A DNA stretch of 64,000 nucleotides. Source: Oxyruncus cristatus. Lineage: Eukaryota > Chordata > Aves > Passeriformes > Cotingidae. Positions within the stretch are counted from its first letter, which is position 1. Every line of letters starts with the position of its first letter. Of the stretch, positions 37,101 to 50,100 are shown piece by piece. The stretch covers positions 372,325 to 436,324 of the forward strand of contig VXAY01001039.1 in the NCBI GenBank assembly GCA_013399855.1. Direction: 5' to 3'. The notes beneath the pieces were generated by a model that ran no database searches, was not told the origin of the DNA, and saw only the letters and a list, made by a program, of their open reading frames with translations. The translations under genes were made by a program, and so were the position numbers.

Positions 37101-37826
37101 AAACAAGGAAATTGTTCCAAACTTTCTTTGTTTGTAACAAAATACTCTTAGGGGTGTATCCTTTAGGGAAAAATTACTTAATATCTGCCACTAATCATTA
37201 ATTTCCACCTATAGCATTTTCTGTGCAAATAGTCTTCAAAAGAGTCTGAGCTCTGAAATGGAAAAACTGCATAATGAACGTCAGTGACCATTGTAATACT
37301 CTGAGGGCACAATTAGGCCAAAGTTTATGGGGGTATCTCTTGTTCTGGAAGTAAATCTTGTTCAGTGTATGATAATTTTGTGTCAGCTGCTTGTTGCTAG
37401 GAGAAAATAGGTTTATTGTGTTTCTACAACAAATGCCACAGAAACATTTCTCAATCTTTTAAGGCCACTGATATAATCACATTTGTAGAGAAACATATCA
37501 AGTTACTAATGAGATTGGACTCCAAAGTGTTGTCAAGTCCTTGAATTTCCATAGGTGATTTTAAAGACTGGCAATAATTCTTGAAGGATTTCGTAGCTCA
37601 GCTATTTGCATCTTCTCTCTGGTATCTTTCTGCTCTTTGTCACTGGGCTCTGTAGCGTGGTTTATCTACATGTGGAACTGTCCTTGGAAAATGAAGAGCT
37701 CTGCTTTTGAATTTACAATGAATCTGTAGTGATTTTTATTGGTCGGACTTCAAATGTGGGTTGGTTGTTGATGCACTTGTGCTGCAGCAGGAAATGGCAC
37801 TGGATGTAGTAGCTTCCTTTCAAACC

Positions 37827-37873
37827 AGAGTCAAACCTATGCCCCATGAGTGCACTGCCTAACCATGGTGCTA
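37827..37873 (-). mobile_element. Possible tRNA-derived SINE head (A and B boxes)
   Basis: On the minus strand, TAGCACCATGG (37873-37863) resembles the RNA polymerase III A box (consensus TRGCNNAGYNGG). GGTTTGACTCT (37837-37827) matches 9 of 11 positions of the B box GGTTCGANTCC. The distance between box starts is 36 bases, shorter than the usual 40-plus of a tRNA gene. There is no matching acceptor stem, so it is not a functional tRNA. The sequence downstream on minus (towards 37740) does not match the MIR core, so another SINE family, or chance, is possible. Confidence 0.35.
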
Positions 37874-38477
37874 TCAGATAAGAAAATAAGTAATATTTGT
37901 AGCTATAGTACATGTGTATAGATAAATGACAATTTTGGTCATGCTTAACTGACAAGTACGTAAGAAAAATGGTGTAAGTCTGTATCTGCAGTGATGTCTC
38001 ACTTTCTCCTGCTTGGTAAGTGTCTTCTTTCTAAAAGCTCACTTTTTTGTCTTTTTTTTTTCTGCTGATAGATACACAATGCAGCATTTTCACTGCATAT
38101 GTCAAACCCTTTGTCTACCTGTTATCTACCTAGACTAAAAGGATATATTCTTTAACATTTCCTAAACCTTTAAAAATATTTTTTCCGCTTTCTTTCCTCT
38201 TTCAAAATGTTATGCACTTAGAGAAGTGGATGTGCCGAAATCCATTCTATTGAACCATCTGTGAACAAGTACAGTATGACCCACTTCTGCTGAATATCCT
38301 CTCAGCTAATTATCTACAAAAATTCTTCTGCATAGCTTGCTGTCCAAATTGCTACCATGCACCAGAAGTAATTCACTGTAGAGAGAAGGAAATGGTTTAG
38401 TAAACATTATTACAGAACCAGGCACTTAAAGATCTTCAGGTACTTGATTCTTAGCTGAAGCAAAATATAATTTAAAG

Positions 38478-38578
38478 AAAAAAAAAAAAAGGAAGTAGGT
38501 GTTCTTACAAGTGCTGTATGGAGAACATAAAAAAGTGGAATAAGGAAACGGAAAAGTGTTTAATTTTTTTTTTTTTTT
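38478..38578. repeat. A13 and T15 homopolymers 73 bases apart
   Basis: A13 at 38478-38490 and T15 at 38564-38578 are complementary. They could pair in a transcript or disturb assembly. No retrotransposed gene body is recognisable between or beside them. Confidence 0.85.
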
Positions 38579-41098
38579 CTCATTAGAAAATAAGAGGCTG
38601 CTGGTAGCCTGTGTCTGAGTTTGGAGTGGCTCTTGCTCTCTAATGATTAGCATCACATAAGAGCAGATTTCCATGGGCTTGGTTCTTACACATAACATTT
38701 TAGATGCTTGGCTAAGTTTAATACAGACTTCAGTGAGTTGCACTGGGCTAAAAATTACATGGAATCTTGGTGGTGATAAATACTCCACCGAGTGTGTCCC
38801 AGATCATCTCTGAATATACTTTTCTGGTGATATTTCAGTACCTTTGGTACTGTTGGGGCCCAAGAAACAGTGGTGCATAAAAATGTGTTGTGATTAAAAA
38901 ATCAGAATTATTATGAGGAATTTTTTTTCTGTGGAAGTTGAGAAGAGTCTTAACATTAGATTCAGTAGGATATTTGAATTTTATTTAAATCCCTTTTTGA
39001 ACTTCCAATTTGGCAGAATTTAGGCAGAAGTGAGATATGAGCAGATGAAGAAAGTTCAGTGAGTATTTTTTACATATTTAAATATCTGTCAGTTGTTTTC
39101 ATATATCCTTGATGCTCAAGTTTCCATACCTGTCTCAACAGCCAGAGTTTTGCACACAATTACATGCAGTTTTGAAAGTTCAGTTCATGGCCTCACATTT
39201 GTATACACTAGAAATTCACAGATAAGAGCAGTACTGAATTTTGCTCATAGAATGAATAAGCTTAGAGTGGTTTTTAAATTTGCGCAACTTCCTTCTCCGC
39301 CCATTTCCTCTTGTCTAGGGGAGCACAGCAATAACACTATTATTTTCCTTTTTTCAAATCAAGAACGTTTTAAGAGGAAACCATTACCTTTTTTACAGGT
39401 TAACACCTGCAAACAAATTTCAGAAACAAAACAGTACCTAATTAGTGATCTGTTGCACATAATTTACCCCAATAAGGGAGTGACTTAATTTTTTCTTGTT
39501 CATCACACACAAAAGCCTACACCAAGACACTTGGTCTATGATTTTCTGCCTAGTTCTGCTTTTTCTGTTGGAAATTATTACATTTTCTATGCAGTTTTCC
39601 TTACATGTATGAAATCCTTCCTTTGTTCATGAAACCTGATGAGATAACCCCCTTGGCGCACAAGTTGGCAACACAGAATTAAAGAGGAATTGCTCAGGGG
39701 CCCTTTCCAATGGCTTTCAGACATGAAGGTAGAATGTGCTTTTAATATCTGTGTTAATATTGGTCATTTACTTGTGAGTTTAATGTATATAGTGAAAACC
39801 AGTTTTCACTCAGAGCTTCCTAGAGCTTTTCTCCTGCTCCTATTAGTGCAATGTTCTCTAGTCCCTATATGGGACACGCTTTTGTTTCATTCTCTTATTC
39901 CTATTTTGACTCTTTGTTTGGTGTCTCAGAGCGTGGAAGTACTATTTCTTTGATTGCAGGCAGCAAGGGAGTGAAAGGGAAACCCTGCCCATCACTGAGG
40001 CTGACTGGCTGGGATCACCTCACTTTGTGAGAATGGGTGACCTCCAGGGTCTGCTCCTGGAGCACCGTGGCAGCAGAAAGCTCCACTTCATCCACCTTCC
40101 CTAGCCTGTCAAGGAAGTGCTGTGCCCTCTAGGGAACTGCAAAACTGTATAAAATGTGATGTGATATACTCAGCTGAAATTTCTTTTAAATTAATTGTGA
40201 GTTTCATTTCAGTCATAAATCTGATCAGACTTTTAATACTGCAGTTCTAACTGAATGCAATAACATCTACAGGTGCTTAGAGCCACTCTGAAGCAACCTT
40301 CAATTTTGCTAATTCCCTTGCTACTAGGAGAAAGCAAAGCAGAACAAGGAATCACAGAAAAATTGCTTCTTACTTTATTCTGAGTGAGATCCATACATCC
40401 TCCAAATCACTGATTTGGTCAGTCAAGGCTTTGCATCTTGTGCTACGGTTCAGATTCCATGGGTTAGCTGAAAGCTGTCTTAAGGTCTATTCTGCCCTTC
40501 TGAATAATGCAAATGACCAAGCAAACAGCAGGATAAGAACTTCATGGGTGAACTTTATTGAGATGGCCAATTAAAGTAATAAATTAAGTGAATTTGGTTT
40601 TCAAAGTTGCATCATTTTTTGCTACACAGAAATCGTATGCATTTAGATGTGTGTTTCTTGGAGAAGTGTATGCACTTTGCATGTATTGAGTTCATGGGTT
40701 TTTTTCTTATACAAACTGTAGACAGAATGTAGATCAAGTTATGTTTTAAAGTTAATTTCAGGTTAATTCAAATTAAACCCATTTCCTGCATAGAAGACAA
40801 CATTTCTTACCTCCAAATAATACTATTAAAACTGAAAGGATGAAGTTGAAAATTGACTGACATCTTAACATTCAGTTAGTTGGAACACTTTCATACAAAA
40901 AATTTCCACCATGAGTGTAGTTTCGTTGAAACTTGAATATCTATTGCAGGCTTTAAACTAGAATTACATTCTTCTGAATGGGGCAAAAAATGAGTTAGAA
41001 TTATCTAAGATGAAAATGTATATTATTATTTGTTTTATTAGGTAAGGTAATTAGGGCTGTTTATTACTGAGTCACATGAAAATTAATCAAAACTGTAC

Positions 41099-41128
41099 AG
41101 AATATAATGGTATAGAATATAATGGTGT
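41099..41128. repeat. 15-bp tandem duplication
   Basis: AGAATATAATGGTAT (41099-41113) is followed directly by AGAATATAATGGTGT (41114-41128), with one mismatch. Confidence 0.85.
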
Positions 41129-43200
41129 ATTCTCATTTTCTAAAATAGCCTCTATAGGAAGATTGCCAGAAGTTTTATCATTCAAACACATGACCATTTT
41201 GATTTCAAACTTAACCAGGGTTGTGGCTGGGATGAAAATGCAGTTTTCAGCTTACTCAGGTTTATATCAGATAGCATAAGAAGGAGGATTGAACCACAGA
41301 ATTTCTTGGTATTGCTGCAATCCTTCTAAACTTAGCTTTTTGATGCGGCCCTCATAGGCAGAAAGCTGCTTGCTACTTTGAGATGAGGATATGCTGGCTC
41401 TCTGGGTGCTGTGTGTGCAGCCAAGAAACAGCTACTTCTTCAGATTCACCTGTTTCTGTTGCAGTGTGTCAGGTACCAGCTCAGCCTTGAGTCAGGTACA
41501 GACACAGCAATTGCACCTGGACGTTTTGTCAGGGCCTTCTGCCCAGTAATTCCTCATCCATTCCAAACAATGGGTGGTAGGCAACATATCTGTCTGACTT
41601 TGAATAACTTTGAAAGCCAGATTTTGGGAAGTCTTAATTTGATGTCATATTCTTAGCACTGGATTCACAGCCATGCTTTAGGTGAGATGGGTTATGTTCA
41701 CACAAAGCAGCAGTGCCAAGTTGTGACTTGAGGTTCCCACTGAGTTTAGGCATCAAAAATTATGGGAAACGTTAAAGGAGAGACTAGAGAATTTTCATCT
41801 TGACTGGTTCATATATAGCACTTAATGAAGCAAAATTCTTCTCTAGTAATTTTTACAGTATCAGAAAAATGTAAACATTGCTAAAGCTATAAAACTTTGC
41901 AAATCTAGTGGTAGTGATAGCAATTCATGTGATTTTTATCATGAGCCTTATGTTATGTGGTTATCTGGTTTGGTTTTTATTTAAAAGCAGTGAGTAGCAA
42001 TTTAATGTAAAGTGAATATGTGAGCATCTCTGATCTTATTAAAAGCAGATTTACAGGGGCTCGTGTATTTATGAAAAACAGAAACAGAAAAAAAATAACC
42101 CTAGCTATTAAAAAGAACTGGTCAAAAAGAACTTTTAAAATCTTTTATGATTTTTATTCATTATTCCAGAGAGACTCAGTCCAGTAGGACTTTGTCTTTC
42201 AGCAAGTTGGTCTTTTTGGACAATTCAAATGGATAGAGAGAGCAGGGGAAGCTGGCCAAGGAGGAGATGTGCCTGGGGGATGACACATGCATGGACAGTG
42301 TGGCTGTCCCTTGCAGCCAGCTGTTCTCTCCTGTGATGTGGAGGAGCTGAGGAATGACACTGCACCCTCAATGACTGGACGGCACAGTGCCAAACCATGC
42401 ACGCTTTAGCAGTTCACCGTGGCATCAGGACCTTCTACACACAGGTCAGACCAGGTCTCTGCTACAAACAAGAGGTGCCAGAACATGCCTTTGACCATTT
42501 TTTTCCCTTAAAGTTTAAGACCTGATGTTTCTAAAATACGTAGGTTTCAGACAGGTCTTTAGCAGGATGCATGTGTTTGATTAGGTGTGACTCATTTTGA
42601 CTCAAAAGGAACTATTTCAAGTATCCCTATGAAACTGCACATATGTCCTACTTGCCTCCGTTTTGCTGACTTCCTAGTTTTTTTTAGGTACCAAAATTGA
42701 ATCAAATCGGCTACTAAAAAAAAAAAAGCGCTTTAATTTGGAGATTTGAACCTTTCTGCATGCATGGTTAATAGAGGCCAACCCTTTAGTTTTTTGCAGC
42801 TTGGCATTACAGAAATGTGTTTGTCCACAGTTCAGCTCTCTTGTGAGCAGATGGTTCTTAAGATCCTCTAATTCCTTAGATGAAAATAGAGGATCCTTTT
42901 AGTTTTACTCTCAAAAATAATTTCCTCTCCAAGGCTAATCAAATGCACACTACAGAACATTAAAGAAACAAAGCATATCATTTAACTTTCTGTCCTTGCC
43001 TATGGATGTGCAGACACACACAAATGCTCTGTGTTCCTTTTACTGAATTTAAAACCCTAGATCACACTTGTCTGACAAATTAGTGGACTAATAATATCAG
43101 TGCCTCAGCCTGTGTTGTAAATGAAACTGTAGATTAAAACAAGAAAATCCTGTTGAGGAAGCAAACATTGTGTCAGGATGAATGCATACTGACAAAACAG

Positions 43201-44060
43201 CTGTTTGGGGGCTGCTGCTTCAACGTGCCTTTGCACCCTAAAATTCGCTTCCTTCTTTGTATGCTGAGGAATGAATCTGCATAAGCACTGCAGTTCTAGG
43301 AAGATGGTTCACCTGCCCGTGAACCCAGGAATGCTGCAGAAAGCTTTCAGGGAAAGGTGCAGCATTATAAATATTTTAAACCTCACTGCGAGCAGGGAAA
43401 AGTGTGACATATGTTTTACATTTCAGTGCCTGCTACAGTACCATTATTTTAGAACCTGTCGCCTCTCGTAGGCTGTGCGCTCACAGACAAATGCCATCGC
43501 TTCAAAACCAATAGCTAAGCTGCCTCTTTTCATGCTGTTTCTTTCAGTTCCAACTGACAGTTAAAAAATGTTTGTTATTCCCCCCTCCATACGCACCCCT
43601 GTTCTGAGTGACCTGACCTAAAAAGACTGTAGCATACAGCTGAGCTTAAAATACAAACATTCCCTTTGAAAGTTGTAATGTTCCCGCTTGTCTGGGGCTG
43701 CTGTGAAGTAAAAAAAAAAAAAAAACCAAAAAAACCCCTTGCATCTCGGTGTTTGAGTGATGAAATTCATAGATAAAACCTTTATCTGGGGAAAGGGGGA
43801 GGTGTATTTGGAGGCTGCCTGAGCAGCAGGAAGAAAAATTTCCATATTTAAGGTAAAACAGCTGCTGTTTTCTCTTTTCCTCTCTGCTTGGAAAGCTCTG
43901 CTTTCCGGAGCGTTACTGTCTCCAATGGGGAAGCGAGGTATGGTAATGAGGCATATTTGAGATCCTTCAGTGGGCCAGCAATGGCACGAGGCCGCCTGAA
44001 CTCTACCACGGCTTTCTCTTCACTAAGTGTAACCCACTGGCTGGGATTGAAATACGTGTA
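43201..44060. promoter_or_regulatory. CpG-retaining segment, candidate conserved regulatory DNA
   Basis: I counted about 18 CpG between 43201 and 44100, against roughly three or four in a comparable stretch such as 40201-41100. Clusters sit near 43460-43500 and 43907-44012, and an E-box-like CAGCTG occurs near 43860. The A16 run at 43710-43725 lies inside. The density is far below a CpG island, so it is not an obvious promoter. Retained CpG may reflect constraint (an enhancer, or an exon on either strand) or low methylation. A 104-codon minus frame (43848-44162) covers the second cluster but has no recognised domain. Confidence 0.25.
43710..43738. repeat. A16 run followed by CC and A7
   Basis: A poly-A tract within the CpG-retaining segment. 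No retroposed sequence is identifiable upstream of it on the plus strand. Confidence 0.9.
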
Positions 44061-45760
44061 AAATAGCACAAAGCATACTGAAACAAATTTAAATAATTCA
44101 CAATATGACAGCTTGGTTTGGAAATACTTTTTTTTGTCGGTAGAGAATGTTTCCAGTATCATAGAATCAGTTCAGGAATTCAGTGTGGAATGATGATATT
44201 TCAGATCCTGATGACTTTGAACTGCCTTATGAGAAATCCAGAACTGTTTGTCCAGACATTGTAATTTTTAGATCATAGTTGCTTTTAACTTACAACAATA
44301 AATAACTTACCAGAGTTTTTTGTGAAAATGTGGCGGGGGGGTGGGGTAAGCAGAGTTCTGTCCAGTCTACTTCAGTCTCTCCTTTCACAAGAAATGTCAT
44401 CAATTAAATATTTTAGGGATGTCTGAATAATTAAAACCCAAAGGCTTGGCTTCAAATCCCTTAACATTTTAAGTTAAGGACATGTCCTTTTTATATCTAT
44501 ACCAGAGGAATGAGTTTGATGCCACTGATATAGGTCATGCTCAGCTATTTGTTCAGAGCTCATCTATGTGTCTTCTAAAGTAAGGAGTGGAGATTGTGGA
44601 AATAACATCCCAGAGGGACTTGAAGAACCAACTAGATAAGCATAAACCCCAAGCTGCTCAGGTAAAAGTAAATGCTGCCTTCGGCATACTGGAACGAACT
44701 GCATGTTCTGAGGTCTTTAACAGCTCTCCTTTGATTTTGTACCTTTGGTTGTGGTTTGGCTTTTTTTTCCTTGAGTACATGTTACTGAATTCTTTAAAAC
44801 TTGACTGTCTTTCCCAAAGAAATGCTGTTCAATTTTAGGTTTGATCTTCATATAGAAACTACTGGGTGAAATGTATATCTTGTGTGATGTGAGCTAACTG
44901 AAGTAGTTCTTTCTGGCCTCCAGAAGTAGTTTTGCAGTAGCTGAAATTCACAGCACCTACTGCAGAGTTCTGTGCATGCCTAAGCTCTTGCAAGGTGAAA
45001 AAAAAAATAAGGCATCAAGTGTATCTAAGGTATTGAGTGTTTCATTCATTATGGAATGGTTTTGTTTCCTTTAAAATTCTGCTTTTTTCCTCAATTCTCA
45101 GTGAAATCGTAATGTCAAAGGCTTGTCTGCCTCTGAGTATAAGTGATAGCCAGATAAATGATGTACCAAACTGAGGTATACCTCTAGCATTTTTTTTACC
45201 ATGTTCATGGCGATAAAATAGGGGAAATTTTTTTAAAAGGTTTTTCAAAATGAAATTATCTGTTACTGAGAAGATACGTAACAAATGATGTAAATGTAGT
45301 TAGTGGTCAGTGAGTGCACATAGGCTGCTTTCCTTCACACCTCTTGCAGTCTTAGCTCCTGCATGTGCCACATCTAGACTGACACAGGTAGGAACGCAAA
45401 CCTGATTAGAGGCACATTGGTCAAGAGTACAAAGGATACAGTGTTGCTCCAACACTATCATGGCAGAAGAGTAAGGAGACCGTACAGGCCCTTCAGTATT
45501 CACTGGAGTAATTTGAGAAGATTAATTTATTCCATATATGATAATTTTCTTGCAATACAGTTAGGTTAATAGCCAACAATTGTGTGCTAACAGTTAATAG
45601 TAATTCATTATGTAATCCTAAAAGAAGTATGCACAGTGTGGATGGCACAGTTTGTATTTAACTGTTGCTATTGATTTCTATAAAGGTCCTTTTTCTTGGA
45701 GCTCAAGTTCTGTGGGCTGTTCAACAGGCTAATTGGAAACAGTGCCCAAGTCCAGCAGAT

Positions 45761-45789
45761 TGTCAGGAATCTATAAGGATTTCCTGACA
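45761..45789. repeat. 11-bp hairpin with one bulge
   Basis: TGTCAGGAATC at 45761-45771 pairs with GATTTCCTGACA at 45778-45789, leaving one unpaired T and a 6-base loop. It is a compact stem-loop with mixed base content. Confidence 0.65.
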
Positions 45790-47167
45790 AATTTTTTTAA
45801 AATTCCTGAAGGTACTGTTTTGAAATATTGTACTATAACAGCTTTTTACTCTAGCTGGAAGCTATAGACTTGCACATTTTAGACACTTACATATTGACAA
45901 AACAAGTAAAGGTTGAAGTGGAGATGTACTCCTGGGCCTGATAGAAATCTCAACAAGACCCTTACTCCTCTCTCTCCACCTCTACCAATTAATTAACAAT
46001 GATATTTGTCGACAATTATTTTCACTTTTTGGAGGCACTTGGTGGGCTAAAATGACATAGTTTTAAATAGTATTATTTTGGGAGAAAATAATAGAAGGAA
46101 CATGAGAGAACAGGTGTTGAATCTGAACAAAGAATCAGCTTGAAATTACAAAAACTCAAAGGGAGAGTGCACAAAGAATGGATTGTGTCCATAGTCAGAG
46201 ATCAGGGACATCCTCTGGTACCTTAAAGGGAAACCAGCCCAGGTTGTCTGCATTCTTCATTTAAGTGAAACTATGTTCAAATCTGGCTTCACGGTGCTTA
46301 GAGATTTTGTTTAAACCTATTTAGGAAAAATGCAGACCCATGAATTCTCATCTGGTTAATTTTACAATGCCAGTGCTTTGGTCAATCAATTTCTGTAATT
46401 TCACTTAAAATCTGGTGTATTTTCAGAGAGGTGAAGCATGAGGTTGGTTTGTTCTTTATAGAAGTCATAGGAAAAACTTGTTTATAATGTACACTTGTAT
46501 GAGAAGAACAGGTGACATTTTTTGAAATACCAGAGTCACTTAGGTGTCTTTCTCTTCTGTACCAAACTTAGAGGATCGGATTGTACTTTTTTAAAGTTAA
46601 TGATTATGACCACTGAGCCTGCAGATAATAGAAATAATTTAATAACCTGTCCCACTCAGGTTAAAAGATTTGCTGTTCATTTCATTGGAACAGGTGTAGT
46701 CCTATAGCAGTGGGAAACACCTGAAATGTGGGCTAGATTTCTGTCTTAGTTGTTTAAACACAAAAAATTCAGAGATCCCTTCTGAAACCATGAGAGATGC
46801 TCCTGAGGTCAGAGTCCGAGCTGCCAGTATTCCAGTGTGAAAATCTTCCCCAGGAGAGTAAACAGTGAGAACATATGCTGCTATTTAAATCTTCATTGAA
46901 AATCAACATACTTTGTTCTTATCCTGTTGAATAGGTTTTGCTAAAGGAACAAATCAGTGCTTTGTTTAGACATTGAACTTGGCACATGAGTATAATGCTC
47001 TAAGCAAAGACCAGGAGCGGGGCTGAAGCTTCCACTTAAACGTTCAACTTGCTGCTGTGTACACTGGGAGAGGTGGGAAGAGAGAGAGCTTTACCACCCT
47101 CCCTGTCTGTATCACAAAGCTATGTAAAAATGAAAAGGTTGTTGTTTCATTTTATAATTCCTTCCCC

Positions 47168-47177
47168 NNNNNNNNNN
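47168..47177. other. Assembly gap (10 N)
   Basis: Ten N between CTTCCCC and an A-run of about 14. The placeholder size and the homopolymer edge suggest the true length is unknown. Confidence 0.98.
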
Positions 47178-50100
47178 AAAAAAAAAAAAAACAAACACTT
47201 TTTACCAACAAAAATCCTGTTTTTTATTGTAAAACCTTTCATTGTGCAAACCACACCAGTAGTTACTATTGCAACCAAACATATCCTAGAGTCTCCTTTG
47301 CCCTCAATAGGTGTAAAGTAAAACTAAAGATTTGACACCCATATCAAGCCCTCCAGAATAATCATGCAGAAAGTGTTAAACTTGAACCTTATAAACAGTG
47401 ATGAAAGAATTGGCAAAGTTATCTGAAGTATGTGGGTTGACCATTGTTGAAGTTATCCTTTGTCCAACAGTACTCAAGAAAACTGTCAGCTTTACTTATA
47501 TTGGAAGGATTTAGGCAATCAGACTGCTGTTCCTACCCTTAGTAATATTTGAACCTTATTGTACCAATGTTTTTCATCTGTGTTGAACATAGCTGTGAAA
47601 TAAAATACATAACTGAGTTGGTGCTTCTTGCTCTTAACCCATCACCTCTGCCCCCTTGGAGGTAACAGTGAGTATGTTCCAAATTTCAATAGTCTTATCA
47701 AGGATGTATTTATCTACAGTAAATAATATTAGGGAAAATTGTTGGACAGTGAATGAGACTAAAAAAATCAAAATTGTTGTGACTAGGAACATTGACTTCA
47801 AGGACCAAATCTATAAGAAACAGTGCAGATGGTGGTATTTGGATGTAGAAGTGTATTTTGTGATTATGAGGTCTAATTTTGTTATTTAAGCTGCATCTCC
47901 AGGACTTACAGTACAGTCTACAGAGATGATATAGAAGATAACAGCTAATTCTATTATTCTTGTTCATACTTGATTACTACATTTCTGCAAAGGCTGAGTC
48001 GCTCCCAGAAGTTGTAGAAGCCCATTATCACCCACTATTCCACATTTACAGCAGTCGTCTTGCACTGGGTTATTGGTTTCTACTTCGCAACCAATGACTT
48101 ACACAGTGCTTCAGCTGTCAGTTCTCCTTTCCTCCCAAAGCTTTCTCCCCTTGCTCTAACAAACCCCTTCTGGACCTTTTGAGAAGAGCATGATGGCACA
48201 TTTTCTGGCCTCTGGACCCAGGCAAAATTTTCCTGGACAGCTAGCCAGAGGTGTGGAAGAGGGTTTGGTCTAGCTCATGAATTTTATTCTTCCAAGGGGG
48301 TGAAGGAAATTGCCTGTTTTGCTGTGTTGAATGCATGCTACAAAACTTAAAACTTGGAAACATGAAGGACTCTTAGAAATTAAGACCAGAAAAGTTTAAT
48401 AGGTAATTTTACTAAATGTGTGTGACATTGTACAGTGATCGCCATTACAGTGGTCACTATGTTAAAATGTATCACATGTAAACTTATGAATGCCCTGATG
48501 TTCAGCATGGGAAAGATGAGATTGTCAGAGATGATGTCACATCTTGTGGAAAATGAAGTATCAGGAGACTGTAATTTGAAGGAAAGGCAGGCAGTCATGT
48601 TTCCAGTTACTGTGTTCAGGTTGTGTCTTGTAGATCTAAGGTCTTTGGTACATGTTCTTGCGGAGGTGTACTACTATGTACTACCTGTAAGAGAAAAGAA
48701 AAAAAAATTTATAATTTGCAAAGTTGTTGTGGCTTAATAGACTGACTGTGATGAAGAGTGTTTAGGTGGAGCTTTATGTAATCTGCCATAAGATTTGATG
48801 TGTTCTCAGGCAATTAAAGTAAGAGTCAACACGATGGACTACAAATAATAGTTAAGTATGTCATGATACAGGCCATATAAATCTCATGTGTTTATGAGCT
48901 ATACTGAAAAAAAATCTTCACACCCTTGAAGTAATACTCAGCTTGTAACTGTGCCGTTAGGGACATGGTGTTAATATAAACCACAGTGTATGGGAACTGG
49001 AAAGTAATTATACTAATGATAATGCTTTTGTTTTTAAAAGAACAGAAGAATACCTCTTTGAATTTTTTCTCTAGACAAAGCTTTATATAAACAGCACCCA
49101 TATCTCTACACACCAGTCATAATTATTTGCCAGTAGATGGAGTAGTTAAATCAAATGTCTATCATTTACTATCAAATCAGTTTCTTGTGTGACAGTCTCC
49201 ACAGCTTCTTGACACCATTAAACCCTTGTGTGCTTTCTACTATGGTGTTTGCAGAATCATTTCTGTTATTGGTGAAGGCTCTCTGCTTTTACTATAGTAA
49301 CAAACATGGTTAGTTACATATCTTTGAACAAAGTCTTTTAAATATATTTTACATTGGACATCAGACTTGCCTGCCAGAGTTCTTAATAACGTCTCCTGCA
49401 TCTCTTTCTAGGAACTTTCCTTTCCTGTGACTTTCTGTCACATAAAAAAGAATACTTGAAAAACGTAAAGATAAACTGTTGATGATGCTAACAGCAGACT
49501 GCAAATCCAGAGACCTTATTTATTAAGGTAGGGAAATATTTAGGCTTAATGCAGATTTTTGCCCTGCCATGAGGAGACACATGATGATTCTTTGTTCTTT
49601 CGTGGTATCATGTGAAATAGCGGAGTTATTTGCAAATCAAACCAAACCACAACACCTTGGTGGATATAGTCAGCAGGTTTGTATTTACGGAAGTCAAAAG
49701 TGCTAGTGTGTTTGAGACTACACAACAGAAATCCATTGCATTTCCTTGATGTTAGACTTCCCTGGCTGTCAGTTCTGCGACAGTAACATTTACAGCACCC
49801 AGGTTTTCTCATTCTGCAGCTGATGTTCTTGGTGCCACAGCTGTCGGTTACTGCATCCATACTACTTCTCACAGGGACAGAATGCCTCTTGTCTTGCCAC
49901 CTGTAGCAGATCAATCCAAACAGGATTGCAGCATCAAGTCTGTTGCAAGATTGCTAAAATTAGTCCAGCATTTTCTTCTTACAGAGATGGTAGCTGTAGT
50001 TTCTGGACTTAAACAAGCCAGGTGTATTCTGCAAAGACTAATTTTCTGAAAATTAGTAAAGAAATTTTAATATTTGGAAACTATAAATTACTGGTTTATA

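Larger units (their letters stand above)
37874..43200. other. Non-coding single-copy DNA, no gene seen
   Basis: No supported gene. The longest frames, 39093-39488 (plus, 131 codons) and 38426-38788 (minus, 120 codons, running through A and T homopolymers), match no family I know. GC-richer patches occur at about 39955-40135 and 42225-42420 without recognisable content. A 15-bp tandem pair and an A13/T15 pair are listed separately. Confidence 0.5.

Noticed and set aside
44156..44180. ATCATAGAATCA, resembling the reverse complement of a CR1 tail
   Set aside because: Only 12 bases match and the following bases do not continue into CR1.
49546..49914. 122-codon minus-strand frame with a Cys-rich centre
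   Set aside because: Cys spacing fits no known finger or secreted family, there is no signal peptide, and the length is within chance for this much sequence.
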